The notes under the pieces: model-generated | What the model was told of the DNA's origin: nothing | Seen by the model: only the letters and a program-made list of their open reading frames with translations | The model's database searches: none | Shown here: positions 45,437-51,568 of the stretch, in pieces | How positions within the stretch are numbered: position 1 is the first letter of the stretch | How the letters are laid out: every line of letters starts with the position of its first letter | Position numbers and translations under genes: made by a program | DNA from: Halovenus amylolytica | Lineage (GTDB): Archaea > Halobacteriota > Halobacteria > Halobacteriales > Haloarculaceae | Direction of reading: 5' to 3' | Assembly: GCA_004015825.1 (NCBI GenBank) | Contig: SAYS01000004.1 | Location: 180,189-244,188 of the forward strand | Length of the DNA stretch: 64,000 bases

Positions 45437-45518
45437 GTGGCCGGGAAACAGACAGAGCGATCTGTGGGATTTGAACCCACCTAATGCCGGTGAAGGAACA
45501 CTCTGTCTCGCCGGCCAC
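45437..45518 (-). ncRNA. Y RNA-like RNA 4, minimal
   Basis: Stem I GTGGCCG/CGGCCAC; loops GCGA and TGTTTCC; 9-bp stem II GACAGAGTG/CGCTCTGTC; then TTCCTTC. The interior is reduced to a T arm GTGGG-TTCAAAT-CCCAC with no D-like arm, the shortest tRNA mimic of the set (82 nt). Confidence 0.78.
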
Positions 45519-45524
45519 AGTGAT

Positions 45525-45605
45525 GGAATCGACGCCGGAAAACTGGTGCCGAGTGCTGCTTGCTGTGGAGTTGAAGTATCTCGGCTCCTCGACGGCATCG
45601 ATTCC
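45525..45605 (-). ncRNA. Y RNA-like RNA 5, no tRNA mimic inside
   Basis: Stem I GGAATCGATGCCG/CGGCGTCGATTCC, 13 bp; loops TCGA and AGTTTTC; stem II GGAGCCGAG/CTCGGCACC with one A-A mismatch; then ATACTTC. The interior is a short single-stranded or weakly paired 20-nt loop. Spaced six nt from RNA 4. Confidence 0.82.
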
Positions 45606-45607
45606 GG

Positions 45608-45645
45608 AGTGCTCCCGAGGGGAATCGAACCCCCTGTCAACTCAA
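45608..45645 (-). other. tRNA 3' fragment or capped T-arm remnant
   Basis: T arm GGGGG-TTCGATT-CCCCT followed by CGGGAGCACTCCGG, which pairs back on itself. It starts right after the HNH gene stop. No matching 5' half is found upstream of the HNH gene, so it is a relic, or the tRNA-mimic part of RNA 5 placed outside its stem. Confidence 0.5.
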
Positions 45646-45647
45646 TC

Positions 45648-46250
45648 TTAATCGGAAGCAATCTCCAGATCTCCCACCTCCACTTTTCGATGACATCTCC
45701 GACAAAGACAGATCACGTTGTCCAGCCTGTGTGCTCGCTCGGGGTCGTCATACTTTCTAACAGGAACGATGTGGTGGACATCCGGTTCTTGTCCGATTTC
45801 GGGGCGAGTTGTACCACAAGACTGGCACGTATGATTGTCACGTTCGAGGGCTCGCCGTCTTACTTTGGCCCAAGAGCCAGTGTACTCAACTTCGACTCCA
45901 CCACTCCACATGGGGTTCCCATCGTTTCGCGTCCTCTCCGACCACCATATCTTGAAGCAATCCCGGGAACAGAACCGGTTATCACGATACGTTCGATACG
46001 TCTCGCCGCAATAATCGCACGATTTCTTGGGTTTCCCGCCTTTCCAGTTCGGATTGTCTTTTCCGGATGGTGTTGTCGGCGGATCACACTCTTTGCAGTA
46101 CGTTTGCTTCGAATCTTCGTCGTAGAACTGTATGCCACATGACTGGCAGGTGCGGTTAGGGAGCTGTTCATCGTGAGCACCGTAGTGATGAATTCGCATC
46201 CCGTGTTTAGTATCGAACTCGTCTTCACACGTTGGACATTCTGCCGTCAT
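45648..46250 (-). CDS. HNH endonuclease with zinc fingers, inside the RNA array
   Basis: A 200-residue protein started at ATG 46250 (MTAECPTCEDEF). Three C2-type finger pairs (CPTC..; CQSCGIQFYDED..CKEC; CDYCGETY..CSRDC) precede a C-terminal HNH domain: CQSCG, HHIVPVRKYDD, NVICLCRRCH. HNH proteins of this make-up are often homing endonucleases. It lies within the minus-strand RNA array, its stop abutting a tRNA-like T arm, so it may have entered by targeting a tRNA-like sequence. No intron or intein boundaries are evident. Confidence 0.85.
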   Translation of the reverse strand: MTAECPTCEDEFDTKHGMRIHHYGAHDEQLPNRTCQSCGIQFYDEDSKQTYCKECDPPTTPSGKDNPNWKGGKPKKSCDYCGETYRTYRDNRFCSRDCFKIWWSERTRNDGNPMWSGGVEVEYTGSWAKVRRRALERDNHTCQSCGTTRPEIGQEPDVHHIVPVRKYDDPERAHRLDNVICLCRRCHRKVEVGDLEIASD

Positions 46251-46774
46251 TAATCCTCTTAGTGAGGTTTGATTCCCGATTCCCGAATAAACTTTCGTGC
46301 TGACCCTTCCTCTGTTCCGAGAGTGCTGTAAGGAACAATTCAAGCACCCAATTACGCTGGACACGCATAGGTCAACGCAGCCGTTCGAAGCCCTTGATCT
46401 GCCCGTGTGTGAACATCACATGGTGGGGCCTCGAAAGAGTGTTTGAGTCCGAAACCGGTTGGTAGTCATCACGTTCAATCTTGCCGTCGTGGATTCGGTT
46501 CCGACAGCCGGCCACTTAGAGGAGATATTCTCGTTGACGTCATTAAGACTCGTTTATGATTGGTCTCCGGCAGGACCACTTCGGTGACCCACTCCTCTTT
46601 GAGAGGCCGACCGTCAGCCGTAATCCGAAATGTTGTCATGCTTGATCAATCAATACCTTTCGTCTACCAGTCTACATCCTCTGCTAGAACCACTGCATCG
46701 GGATACTCCAGGAGCAAGCCAGTATATGCCGGGACCAAAGGGTCCCGAGGCCGGCCTCATCTCGGTCGGCCGGA
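46251..46774. other. Spacer without supportable gene or tRNA
   Basis: About 520 bases between the HNH gene and tRNA-Asn. No complete tRNA or Y-type core is seen. AGTGCTGTAAGGAACAATTC near 46,324 faintly recalls the RNA motif TTCCTTM on the minus strand but lacks the stems. Confidence 0.4.
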
Positions 46775-46775
46775 C

Positions 46776-46848
46776 GCCTGGAGAAGGAGTCGAACCTCCC
46801 ACGATCACGGTAACAGCGCGACTCCCCCACCACGGGGGACTTCCAGGC
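46776..46848 (-). tRNA. tRNA-Asn(GTT)
   Basis: Full cloverleaf: GCCTGGA/TCCAGGC, D TCCC/GGGA, anticodon TCGCG-CTGTTAC-CGTGA, T GGAGG-TTCGACT-CCTTC; discriminator G. Canonical lengths. Confidence 0.9.
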
Positions 46849-46905
46849 AAAGGAGGGCCGACGGGAGTTAGCAAACACTCTGTTGTTGCTATCTACATCA
46901 GGGGA

Positions 46906-46925
46906 CGGATCGCGTAGCGATCCAA
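46906..46925. other. Short hairpin between tRNAs
   Basis: GGATCGC-GTA-GCGATCC, perfect 7 bp, between tRNA-Asn and tRNA-Lys. Possibly a processing or termination hairpin. Confidence 0.5.
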
Positions 46926-46926
46926 A

Positions 46927-46998
46927 GGGCCCGACGGGATTCGAACCCGCTATCCTTGGATTAAAAGTCCAGTGCCTGTCCTCATAGGCTCCGGGCCC
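46927..46998 (-). tRNA. tRNA-Lys(TTT)
   Basis: GGGCCCG/CGGGCCC, D GCCT/AGGC, anticodon CTGGA-CTTTTAA-TCCAA (one C-A pair at the base), T GCGGG-TTCGAAT-CCCGT. Confidence 0.9.
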
Positions 46999-47002
46999 GC
47001 AT

Positions 47003-47075
47003 GCGCCGACCCAGATTCGAACTGGGGCTTCTGGCTTGGAAGGCCAGCGTCCTGACCAGACTGGACTACCGGCGC
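47003..47075 (-). tRNA. tRNA-Gly(TCC)
   Basis: GCGCCGG/TCGGCGC, D GTCC/GGAC, anticodon CTGGC-CTTCCAA-GCCAG, T CCCAG-TTCGAAT-CTGGG. Confidence 0.9.
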
Positions 47076-47089
47076 TATTACGAAGAGTG

Positions 47090-47164
47090 GACGCTGGAAA
47101 ACTAGCGATGAGAGGCAGTCGTACTGCAAGTGCAGTCGAAGTATCTCATCACTTGGACGGCGTC
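47090..47164 (-). ncRNA. Y RNA-like RNA 6
   Basis: Stem I GACGCCG/CAGCGTC (one C-A mismatch); loops TCCA and AGTTTTC; 9-bp stem II AGTGATGAG/CTCATCGCT; then ATACTTC and an inner hairpin ACTGCA-CT-TGCAGT. It lies in the gap between tRNA-Thr and tRNA-Gly. Confidence 0.8.
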
Positions 47165-47222
47165 ATCGAGATTGCGGGCGATTTCGGCGCCATACCAGAT
47201 TGAAATCTGATGACACCTTGGC
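47165..47222 (-). other. tRNA-like remnant upstream of Y RNA-like RNA 6
   Basis: GCGGG..CCCGC closes a segment with a T-arm-like ATCAG-ATTTCAAT-CTGGT and a capped GGCG/CGCC stem. The following AATCTCGATGACGCCGTC aligns with the bases before RNA 5, so RNAs 5 and 6 share this upstream module. Confidence 0.5.
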
Positions 47223-47233
47223 TATACCCGCAG

Positions 47234-47304
47234 GCCAGCAGGGCGATTCGAACGCCCACTACCGCCTTACAAGAGCGGCGCTCTACCAGTTGAGCTATGC
47301 CGGC
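47234..47304 (-). tRNA. tRNA-Thr(TGT)
   Basis: GCCGGCA/TGCTGGC, D GCTC/GAGC, anticodon CCGCT-CTTGTAA-GGCGG, T GGGCG-TTCGAAT-CGCCC. Confidence 0.9.
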
Positions 47305-47308
47305 GAGG

Positions 47309-47380
47309 GCCGGGTCCGAGTCTCGAACTCGGAGCTCGTCCGTCACAGGGCCGAAGGTTGCCAGTTACCCCAACCCGGCC
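47309..47380 (-). tRNA. tRNA-His(GTG)
   Basis: GCCGGGT/ACCCGGC with encoded G at -1 and discriminator C, the His identity pair. Anticodon CGGCC-CTGTGAC-GGACG, T CCGAG-TTCGAGA-CTCGG. Confidence 0.92.
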
Positions 47381-47437
47381 ACAGCTGATTCGTCTATTCG
47401 AGTAATCAGAGAAACCATCTCACTCGACACCACAGAA

Positions 47438-47576
47438 GCCGCGGGTCGGATTCGAACCCCGCCCAGACATGCTCACTTCGTTGCGCGTGTCTGGTCTGCT
47501 CTGGAAATCGCGGATTTCCAGACCGACGCGATCCTGCTCTGCAGGCAGGTGCGTTCGACCACTCTGCCACCGCGGC
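47438..47576 (-). tRNA. tRNA-Cys(GCA) with insert in the T arm
   Basis: GCCGCGG/CCGCGGC; anticodon CCTGC-CTGCAGA-GCAGG. The T stem GTCGG/CCGAC is perfect only if 66 nt (47457-47522) between its 5' strand and the TTCGAAT loop are removed. The insert forms TCTGGAAATC/GATTTCCAGA and CCAGACA/TGTCTGG. Confidence 0.87.
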
Positions 47577-47581
47577 CAATG

Positions 47582-47702
47582 GACACCCCCGGGAATCACG
47601 CGAGCACAGCGAGCGTGATATCGTCGGACCGAGTCCGACGGAAGTCGAACCCGGAGCCTCCCGCTTGCAAAGCGAGCGCTCTGCCAGTTGAGCTAGGGGC
47701 CC
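47582..47702 (-). tRNA. tRNA-Ala(TGC) with insert after the T loop, weak acceptor
   Basis: D GCTC/GAGC, anticodon CTCGC-TTTGCAA-GCGGG, T CCGGG-TTCGACT..CCCGG split by 49 nt (47594-47642) that fold as CGTCGGAC/GTCCGACG and ATCACGC/GCGTGAT. Acceptor GGGCCCC pairs poorly with GGGTGTC. Confidence 0.75.
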
Positions 47703-47723
47703 ACAGTCGGGGCTCTGCCAGAT

Positions 47724-47793
47724 GGACACACGAGGATTCGAACCTCGATTGCCGCCATGTAAGGGCGGTGTCGTGCCATTGGACCATGCGTCC
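47724..47793 (-). tRNA. tRNA-Val(TAC)
   Basis: GGACGCA/TGTGTCC, anticodon CCGCC-CTTACAT-GGCGG, T CGAGG-TTCGAAT-CCTCG. D stem three pairs. Confidence 0.88.
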
Positions 47794-47798
47794 ATGAT

Positions 47799-47941
47799 GG
47801 GCACGGGAGGACTCGAACCAGAGCCAGACGTGCTCGCTTCGCTGTGCACGTCTGGCAGGACTCGGAAATCGTTAAGCGATTTCCGAACCACCGAACTGCC
47901 CCGTTATCAGCGGGGCCCTCTGCCGTCTGAGGTACGCGCCC
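47799..47941 (-). tRNA. tRNA-Ile(GAT) with insert in the T arm
   Basis: GGGCGCG/CGTGCCC, D CCTC/GAGG, anticodon CCCCG-CTGATAA-CGGGG. 70 nt (47818-47887) lie between GGTGG and the loop TTCGAGT; they form TCGGAAATCG/CGATTTCCGA and an 11-bp GCCAGACGTGC/GCACGTCTGGC. Confidence 0.85.
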
Positions 47942-47946
47942 GTGAT

Positions 47947-48018
47947 TGGCAGGGAAGGATTCGAACCTCCGATCTCGCCGATGTCAGCAGCGCGTCCACT
48001 CCACTGGACTGCCCGCCA
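47947..48018 (-). tRNA. tRNA-Val(GAC)
   Basis: TGGCGGG/CCTGCCA, D GTCC/GGAC, anticodon CGCTG-CTGACAT-CGGCG, T GGAGG-TTCGAAT-CCTTC. Confidence 0.88.
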
Positions 48019-48019
48019 T

Positions 48020-48091
48020 ACTCCCGCAGGGATTCGAACCCTGGACCAGTCGGTTAGAAGCCGACTGCTCTGTCCCCTGAGCTACCTGTGT
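48020..48091 (-). tRNA. tRNA-Arg(TCT), acceptor mismatched
   Basis: D GCTC/GAGC, anticodon GTCGG-CTTCTAA-CCGAC and T CAGGG-TTCGAAT-CCCTG are perfect, but ACACAGG and CGGGAGT hardly pair. The mobile element next to it may have altered the 5' end. Confidence 0.7.
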
Positions 48092-48103
48092 CAGCGAGAG
48101 AGT

Positions 48104-48169
48104 CCCGCCCTTCCCGTGAGGAACGAGCGTTCCGACACGCTGTCGGAACTGAATAGCGAACAGGGCGGG
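48104..48169. repeat. Long imperfect hairpin at the left side of the TnpB element
   Basis: CCCGCCCT/AGGGCGGG outer arms and a perfect inner GTTCCGACA-CGC-TGTCGGAAC. Subterminal hairpins are usual for IS200/IS605-type ends. Confidence 0.6.
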
Positions 48170-48304
48170 CGTGAATCGTGTACGGTCCGGTGAGATACCG
48201 CCGCGTTACTGCCTGTCTTGCGTCTCAACCAGCCAGCGTCAGTTCCACTTTCACTGTGGGTGGCTACCTTTCAATATGTCCCTGTTCGAACACCTACTCA
48301 GGCG

Positions 48305-49645
48305 ATGAAGCGAACCAACACGTTCACCGTGCGACCGCTCTCCGATGACGGGGAGCAACTGCTACGGGACCTGTTGGACGCTTCTGCCGCTCTCTGGAAC
48401 GAAGTCAACTATCAGCGCCTCATGCGGTACAACGACGAGGACGAGGACGTTTGGGACGCCGATACAGGCCAACTGGAAGGCCGATACAAAGGCGCTCTCG
48501 GTGCGTCCACCGCCCAACAGGTCATATGGACAAACACCGAAGCCTGGCGCGGGTTCTTCCAGAACAAACAAAAGTACCACGACGAGTCGAACACGTCGGT
48601 AACGGACCACCCAGAGCCACCGGGCTTCCGTGGCAACGAGGACAAGGGACGCCAACTCAAGACAGTCATTCGAAACACATCGTACACCGTCGAATGGGGC
48701 GAGCGGTCCCGGCTTGAGATACTCGTCGGGAGCGAGTTGAAGGACCGATACAACCACACCGGGCGGCTCCGGTTGGAAATCGCTGGCGACCCAAATTGGC
48801 CCGACTACGAGAAACAGGGCCGCCTTGATCTGTGGTACGACGAGACAGACAGCACCTTCCGAGCTTCGCAGCCTGTGACTGTTTCTGACGATGCACAGGC
48901 AACTCCATTGGCCGACGAGACGGCCGCTCTGGACATTGGTGCAAACAATCTTGTCGCTTGTACCACGACGACCGACGAGCAATACCTGTACGAAGGCCGC
49001 GAGTTGTTCCAGCGATTCCGTGACAAGACGCGAGAAATCGCCCGGTTACAGTCGAAACTCGAAGAAGGCTGCTACAGTAGTAAGCGCATCCGGCGACTGT
49101 ACCGCAAGCGAACCCGTCGCCGGGACCACGCGCAAGAGGCACTGTGTCGTGACTTGCTGGAGCGACTGTACACCGAGGGCGTGGACACGGTGTATATCGG
49201 CGGGTTGACCGACGTACTAGATACACACTGGTCGATCGAAGCAAACGCGAAGACGCACAACTTCTGGGCGTTCAAGCAGTTCACTGAACGACTCGCCTGT
49301 ACCGCCGAGGAGTACGGGATTTCCGTCGAAGTGCGGTCGGAAGCGTGGACCAGTCAAGAGTGTCCCCAGTGTGGTTCGACAGACCGAACGACACGGCAGC
49401 AGGACACGCTCACCTGTCCGTGTGGCTTCGAGGGGCACGCTGACCTTACAGCGTCAGAAACGTTCCTGAGACGGCACACCGAGAAGGCAGTCAGGCCGAT
49501 GGCACGGCCCGTGCGGTTCGAGTGGGACGACCACGACTGGTCGGGGATCTCACACCCTCACGAACGTCCCAAAGAACAGCGCACAGATCTGAGTACCGTC
49601 CACCGTGACGGGAATGTTGCCTCCGGGGAGTCGTCGACCGGCTGA
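48305..49645 (+). CDS. tnpB: TnpB, RNA-guided nuclease of the transposon
   Basis: A 446-residue protein started at ATG 48305 (MKRTNTFTV). The RuvC-like core has the first Asp in [10 protein letters not shown] (about 215), a zinc ribbon CPQCGS...CPCG (about 365-388) and the last Asp in GHADLTASE (about 394). The middle catalytic Glu expected in a (V/I)xxExL strand is replaced: [10 protein letters not shown] has Gly there. It may be cleavage-defective, or use a shifted residue. TnpB promotes element retention by cutting donor joints under guide-RNA control. It lies antisense to the tRNA cluster. Confidence 0.88.
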   Translation: MKRTNTFTVRPLSDDGEQLLRDLLDASAALWNEVNYQRLMRYNDEDEDVWDADTGQLEGRYKGALGASTAQQVIWTNTEAWRGFFQNKQKYHDESNTSVTDHPEPPGFRGNEDKGRQLKTVIRNTSYTVEWGERSRLEILVGSELKDRYNHTGRLRLEIAGDPNWPDYEKQGRLDLWYDETDSTFRASQPVTVSDDAQATPLADETAALDIGANNLVACTTTTDEQYLYEGRELFQRFRDKTREIARLQSKLEEGCYSSKRIRRLYRKRTRRRDHAQEALCRDLLERLYTEGVDTVYIGGLTDVLDTHWSIEANAKTHNFWAFKQFTERLACTAEEYGISVEVRSEAWTSQECPQCGSTDRTTRQQDTLTCPCGFEGHADLTASETFLRRHTEKAVRPMARPVRFEWDDHDWSGISHPHERPKEQRTDLSTVHRDGNVASGESSTG

Positions 49646-49700
49646 GATTCCCACGGAGGAAACCGCGCCGTGAACGGTGCGGAGGATGTCATGGGAGTAT

Positions 49701-49843
49701 GCTCCAGCCCATATTTGAACCACAGCCAGACGGTCGCTCACATTCGTTCGCGCTGCGAATGGCAGGGCTCGAAAACCGCTGGTTTTCGAACCAGGTGCTC
49801 GGCCTCGAGAGGGCCGTGAGTTTGGCCACTACTCCACTGGAGC
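49701..49843 (-). tRNA. tRNA-Glu(CTC) with insert in the T arm
   Basis: GCTCCAG/CTGGAGC, D GAGT/ACTC, anticodon CGGCC-CTCTCGA-GGCCG. T arm CCTGG...TTCAAAT-ATGGG is mostly wobble, split by 71 nt (49720-49790) forming a 12-bp GGTTCGAAAACC/GGTTTTCGAGCC hairpin and a second, CATTCG/CGAATG. Confidence 0.8.
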
Positions 49844-49880
49844 TGAACCATGGCAGGTGACGCACTCGCGTGCGTCGAGT

Positions 49881-49951
49881 CTCCCCGGCACGATTCGAAC
49901 GTGCGTCTCCTCCTCTACAGGGAGGTGTCGTAGCCGCTGGACCACGGGGAG
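49881..49951 (-). tRNA. tRNA-Tyr(GTA)
   Basis: CTCCCCG/CGGGGAG with the archaeal Tyr C1:G72 pair; anticodon CCTCC-CTGTAGA-GGAGG; T GCACG-TTCGAAT-CGTGC. No intron. Confidence 0.92.
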
Positions 49952-49972
49952 TCAGGCTGCAGCACTCGGGAT

Positions 49973-50112
49973 ACCGGGGAAAACTGTGGAAGAACTGGTC
50001 ACGGCCGGAGTCTCCGACCGTTGACGCCGAGGTTTTCCATCCCTGGCGGCGGCCCAGCACCCGTCGTCCCGTCCGCGTGGTGGAACGAAGTATTTCTTCC
50101 ACTCGACCCGGT
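49973..50112 (-). ncRNA. Y RNA-like RNA 7
   Basis: Stem I ACCGGG (50107-50112)/CCCGGT (49973-49978); 5' loop TCGA (50103-50106); 3' loop AGTTTTT plus one C; perfect 9-bp stem II GTGGAAGAA (50094-50102)/TTCTTCCAC (49987-49995); then ATACTTC. The interior of about 85 nt is GC-rich with GCC repeats and no tRNA-like loop. It lies alone between tRNA-Tyr and tRNA-Ala, far from the other six. Confidence 0.82.
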
Positions 50113-50216
50113 TTCAGCGCCACAGAGAGTGCAGCAGTGAGAGCGCCGACCGCTACCATCGTTTTGACAGCAGCAACAGTGGCGACTGTGAGAACAGTCC
50201 ACCGGTCGGCGCGAGT

Positions 50217-50289
50217 GGACCCGGCGAGACTCGAACTCGCAGCTTCCGTCTTGCGAGGACGGCGCTCTGCCGAATTGAGCTACGGCCCC
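50217..50289 (-). tRNA. tRNA-Ala(CGC)
   Basis: GGGGCCG/CGGGTCC (one G-G), D GCTC/GAGC, anticodon CCGTC-CTCGCAA-GACGG, T GCGAG-TTCGAGT-CTCGC. Confidence 0.87.
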
Positions 50290-50318
50290 AGACGCGATGG
50301 GTACAGGTCTTATCTGAT

Positions 50319-50392
50319 CGCGGGACCAGGATTTGAACCTGGATCTGCTGGTCATGAGCCAGCCGGGATCGGCCAAGCTACCCAATCCCGCG
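50319..50392 (-). tRNA. tRNA-Met(CAT)
   Basis: CGCGGGA/TCCCGCG, anticodon GCTGG-CTCATGA-CCAGC, T CCAGG-TTCAAAT-CCTGG. The D region recalls an initiator, but the C1:G72 pair does not; no intron, unlike many haloarchaeal elongator Met genes. Confidence 0.82.
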
Positions 50393-50397
50393 TCGAT

Positions 50398-50479
50398 GTC
50401 GCCGCGAGGATTCGAACCTCGGCAGGACCTACGCCGGTGGTCCTGAGCCACGCCCCTTTGGCCGCTTGGGTACGGCGAC
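50398..50479 (-). tRNA. tRNA-Leu(CAG)
   Basis: GTCGCCG/CGGCGAC, anticodon CGTGG-CTCAGGA-CCACC, long variable arm, T CGAGG-TTCGAAT-CCTCG. Confidence 0.9.
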
Positions 50480-50527
50480 ACGCAAAAGCGAAGACAGGGA
50501 ATCGATTGCCAGCACAGTGGCTGGCAT

Positions 50528-50609
50528 GCCGCCACGAGGATTCGAACCTCGGTAGGACCTGTGCCAACGGCCCTCAACCGTCTCCCTTTGGCCACTTGGG
50601 TATGGCGGC
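50528..50609 (-). tRNA. tRNA-Leu(GAG)
   Basis: GCCGCCA/TGGCGGC, anticodon GACGG-TTGAGGG-CCGTT, long variable arm, T CGAGG-TTCGAAT-CCTCG. Near-duplicate of the Leu(CAG) gene. Confidence 0.9.
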
Positions 50610-50614
50610 ACAGT

Positions 50615-50743
50615 ACCGCGGGCAGGATTCGAACCTGCGAAAACCTACGTAGCGGGTCTTAAGCCCACCGACGGACCAGTCCGTCGAGCCCTGCCTCGCT
50701 CCACTCGGCAGGACGCAGCCTTTGACCACTTGGCTACCGCGGT
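50615..50743 (-). tRNA. tRNA-Leu(TAA) with insert between D and anticodon arms
   Basis: ACCGCGG/CCGCGGT, anticodon GTGGG-CTTAAGA-CCCGC, long variable arm, T GCAGG-TTCGAAT-CCTGC. About 47 nt (50670-50716) follow the D stem and fold as CCTGCC/GGCAGG and CGACGGAC-TG-GTCCGTCG. Confidence 0.87.
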
Positions 50744-50746
50744 AAT

Positions 50747-50816
50747 GAGTACGGACCGAATTGAACAGCCATCTCCTGCTTTGGAGGCAGGTGTCTTGCC
50801 GTTGGACCACGCACCC
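50747..50816 (-). tRNA. tRNA-Trp(CCA), intronless
   Basis: GGGTGCG/CGTACTC (wobbles), anticodon CCTGC-CTCCAAA-GCAGG, T GGCTG-TTCAATT-CGGTC. Haloarchaeal chromosomal tRNA-Trp genes normally carry a large guide-RNA intron in the anticodon loop; this one has none. Confidence 0.85.
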
Positions 50817-50820
50817 ATGC

Positions 50821-50906
50821 GGCGGGAGAGTGATTCGAACACTCGTGTCCGTCGTGGACACCGCGGTTCCAGTGCGGTCCCTTGGCCAGACTAGGGGAAT
50901 CCCGCC
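50821..50906 (-). tRNA. tRNA-Ser(GGA)
   Basis: GGCGGGA/TCCCGCC, anticodon CCGC..CTGGAAC..GCGG, variable arm GTGTCC/GGACAC, T GAGTG-TTCGAAT-CACTC (identical to the Gly-like genes). Confidence 0.88.
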
Positions 50907-50909
50907 GAC

Positions 50910-50990
50910 GGTGAGACGGAGAGTCGAACTCCGAAACCTCGCGGCTCTCGATTTCAAATCGAGCGCGGTCACCTGTCCGCATGTCTCACC
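50910..50990 (-). tRNA. tRNA-Ser(TGA)
   Basis: GGTGAGA/TCTCACC, D GCGG/CCGC, anticodon CTCGA-TTTGAAA-TCGAG, T CGGAG-TTCGACT-CTCCG. Confidence 0.9.
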
Positions 50991-51031
50991 AGTCTGTTCT
51001 GTAGATTTCTCGCACCTGCCGAAGGCAGGAC

Positions 51032-51113
51032 GCCGTGTCTCGGAGTCGAACCGAGAACCCGTCACCGGGGCTGACGTAGCAGGTCAGTGAGGTCACCGAT
51101 CCTCAGACACGGC
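51032..51113 (-). tRNA. tRNA-Ser(GCT)
   Basis: GCCGTGT/ACACGGC, D GAGG/CCTC, anticodon CTGAC-CTGCTAC-GTCAG, variable arm CCC/GGG, T CTCGG-TTCGACT-CCGAG. Confidence 0.9.
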
Positions 51114-51117
51114 AAGT

Positions 51118-51258
51118 GGGCCGATGAGGATTCGAACCAGAACCAGACGGTCTCTCACTACGTTCGCGCTGCGTCTGGTAGAGCCCAGATTCGCTTGCGA
51201 ATCTGGACCTCAGTCTCGTGCACCCAAGGCACGGATCGTGCCACTGGACCATCGGCCC
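51118..51258 (-). tRNA. tRNA-Pro(TGG) with insert in the T arm
   Basis: GGGCCGA/TCGGCCC, anticodon CGTGC-CTTGGGT-GCACG. Removing 71 nt (51137-51207) restores a perfect T arm TGAGG-TTCGAAT-CCTCA. The insert forms CCAGATTCGC-AA-GCGAATCTGG and CCAGACG/CGTCTGG. Confidence 0.9.
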
Positions 51259-51488
51259 GCAAGGGCTGCCGTCGCTCGGCAGCTAGTTGTCGATCTATGC
51301 GTCTGCGTGTGCAATGGGAATCATGCGCCCATCGCACACAGGAAGGCGTACTTCGGATGTCCCGGGAATACCACATCGGACCATGTCGGTTGTAGACCCT
51401 GCCGGGCCCAGCAGTCAGTCGATGGCGGACATCGACCGGCTGCTGCCGACCTCGATGGGTATCCCCAGCGTGTCTTCCACGCCAATAC

Positions 51489-51560
51489 GCCGACGTCGGG
51501 ATTTGAACCCGAGTCACGGCCGTGACAGGGCCGCATGCTGCCGGACTACACCACGTCGGC
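51489..51560 (-). tRNA. tRNA-Asp(GTC)
   Basis: GCCGACG/CGTCGGC, anticodon CGGCC-CTGTCAC-GGCCG, T CTCGGG-region with loop TTCAAAT and CCCGA. Confidence 0.9.
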
Positions 51561-51568
51561 TGGCTGAT

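Larger units (their letters stand above)
48100..49692 (+). mobile_element. IS1341-type (IS200/IS605 group) element, TnpB only
   Basis: tnpB without tnpA, inserted in the tRNA array in the opposite direction. The left part has the hairpin at 48104-48169 and GTGGCTACCTTTCAATATGT about 40 bases before tnpB; the right part after the stop reads GCGGAGGATGTCA near 49,690, like haloarchaeal right ends. The exact ends are not determined. The 3' part of tnpB and the right end would encode the guide RNA. Confidence 0.7.
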
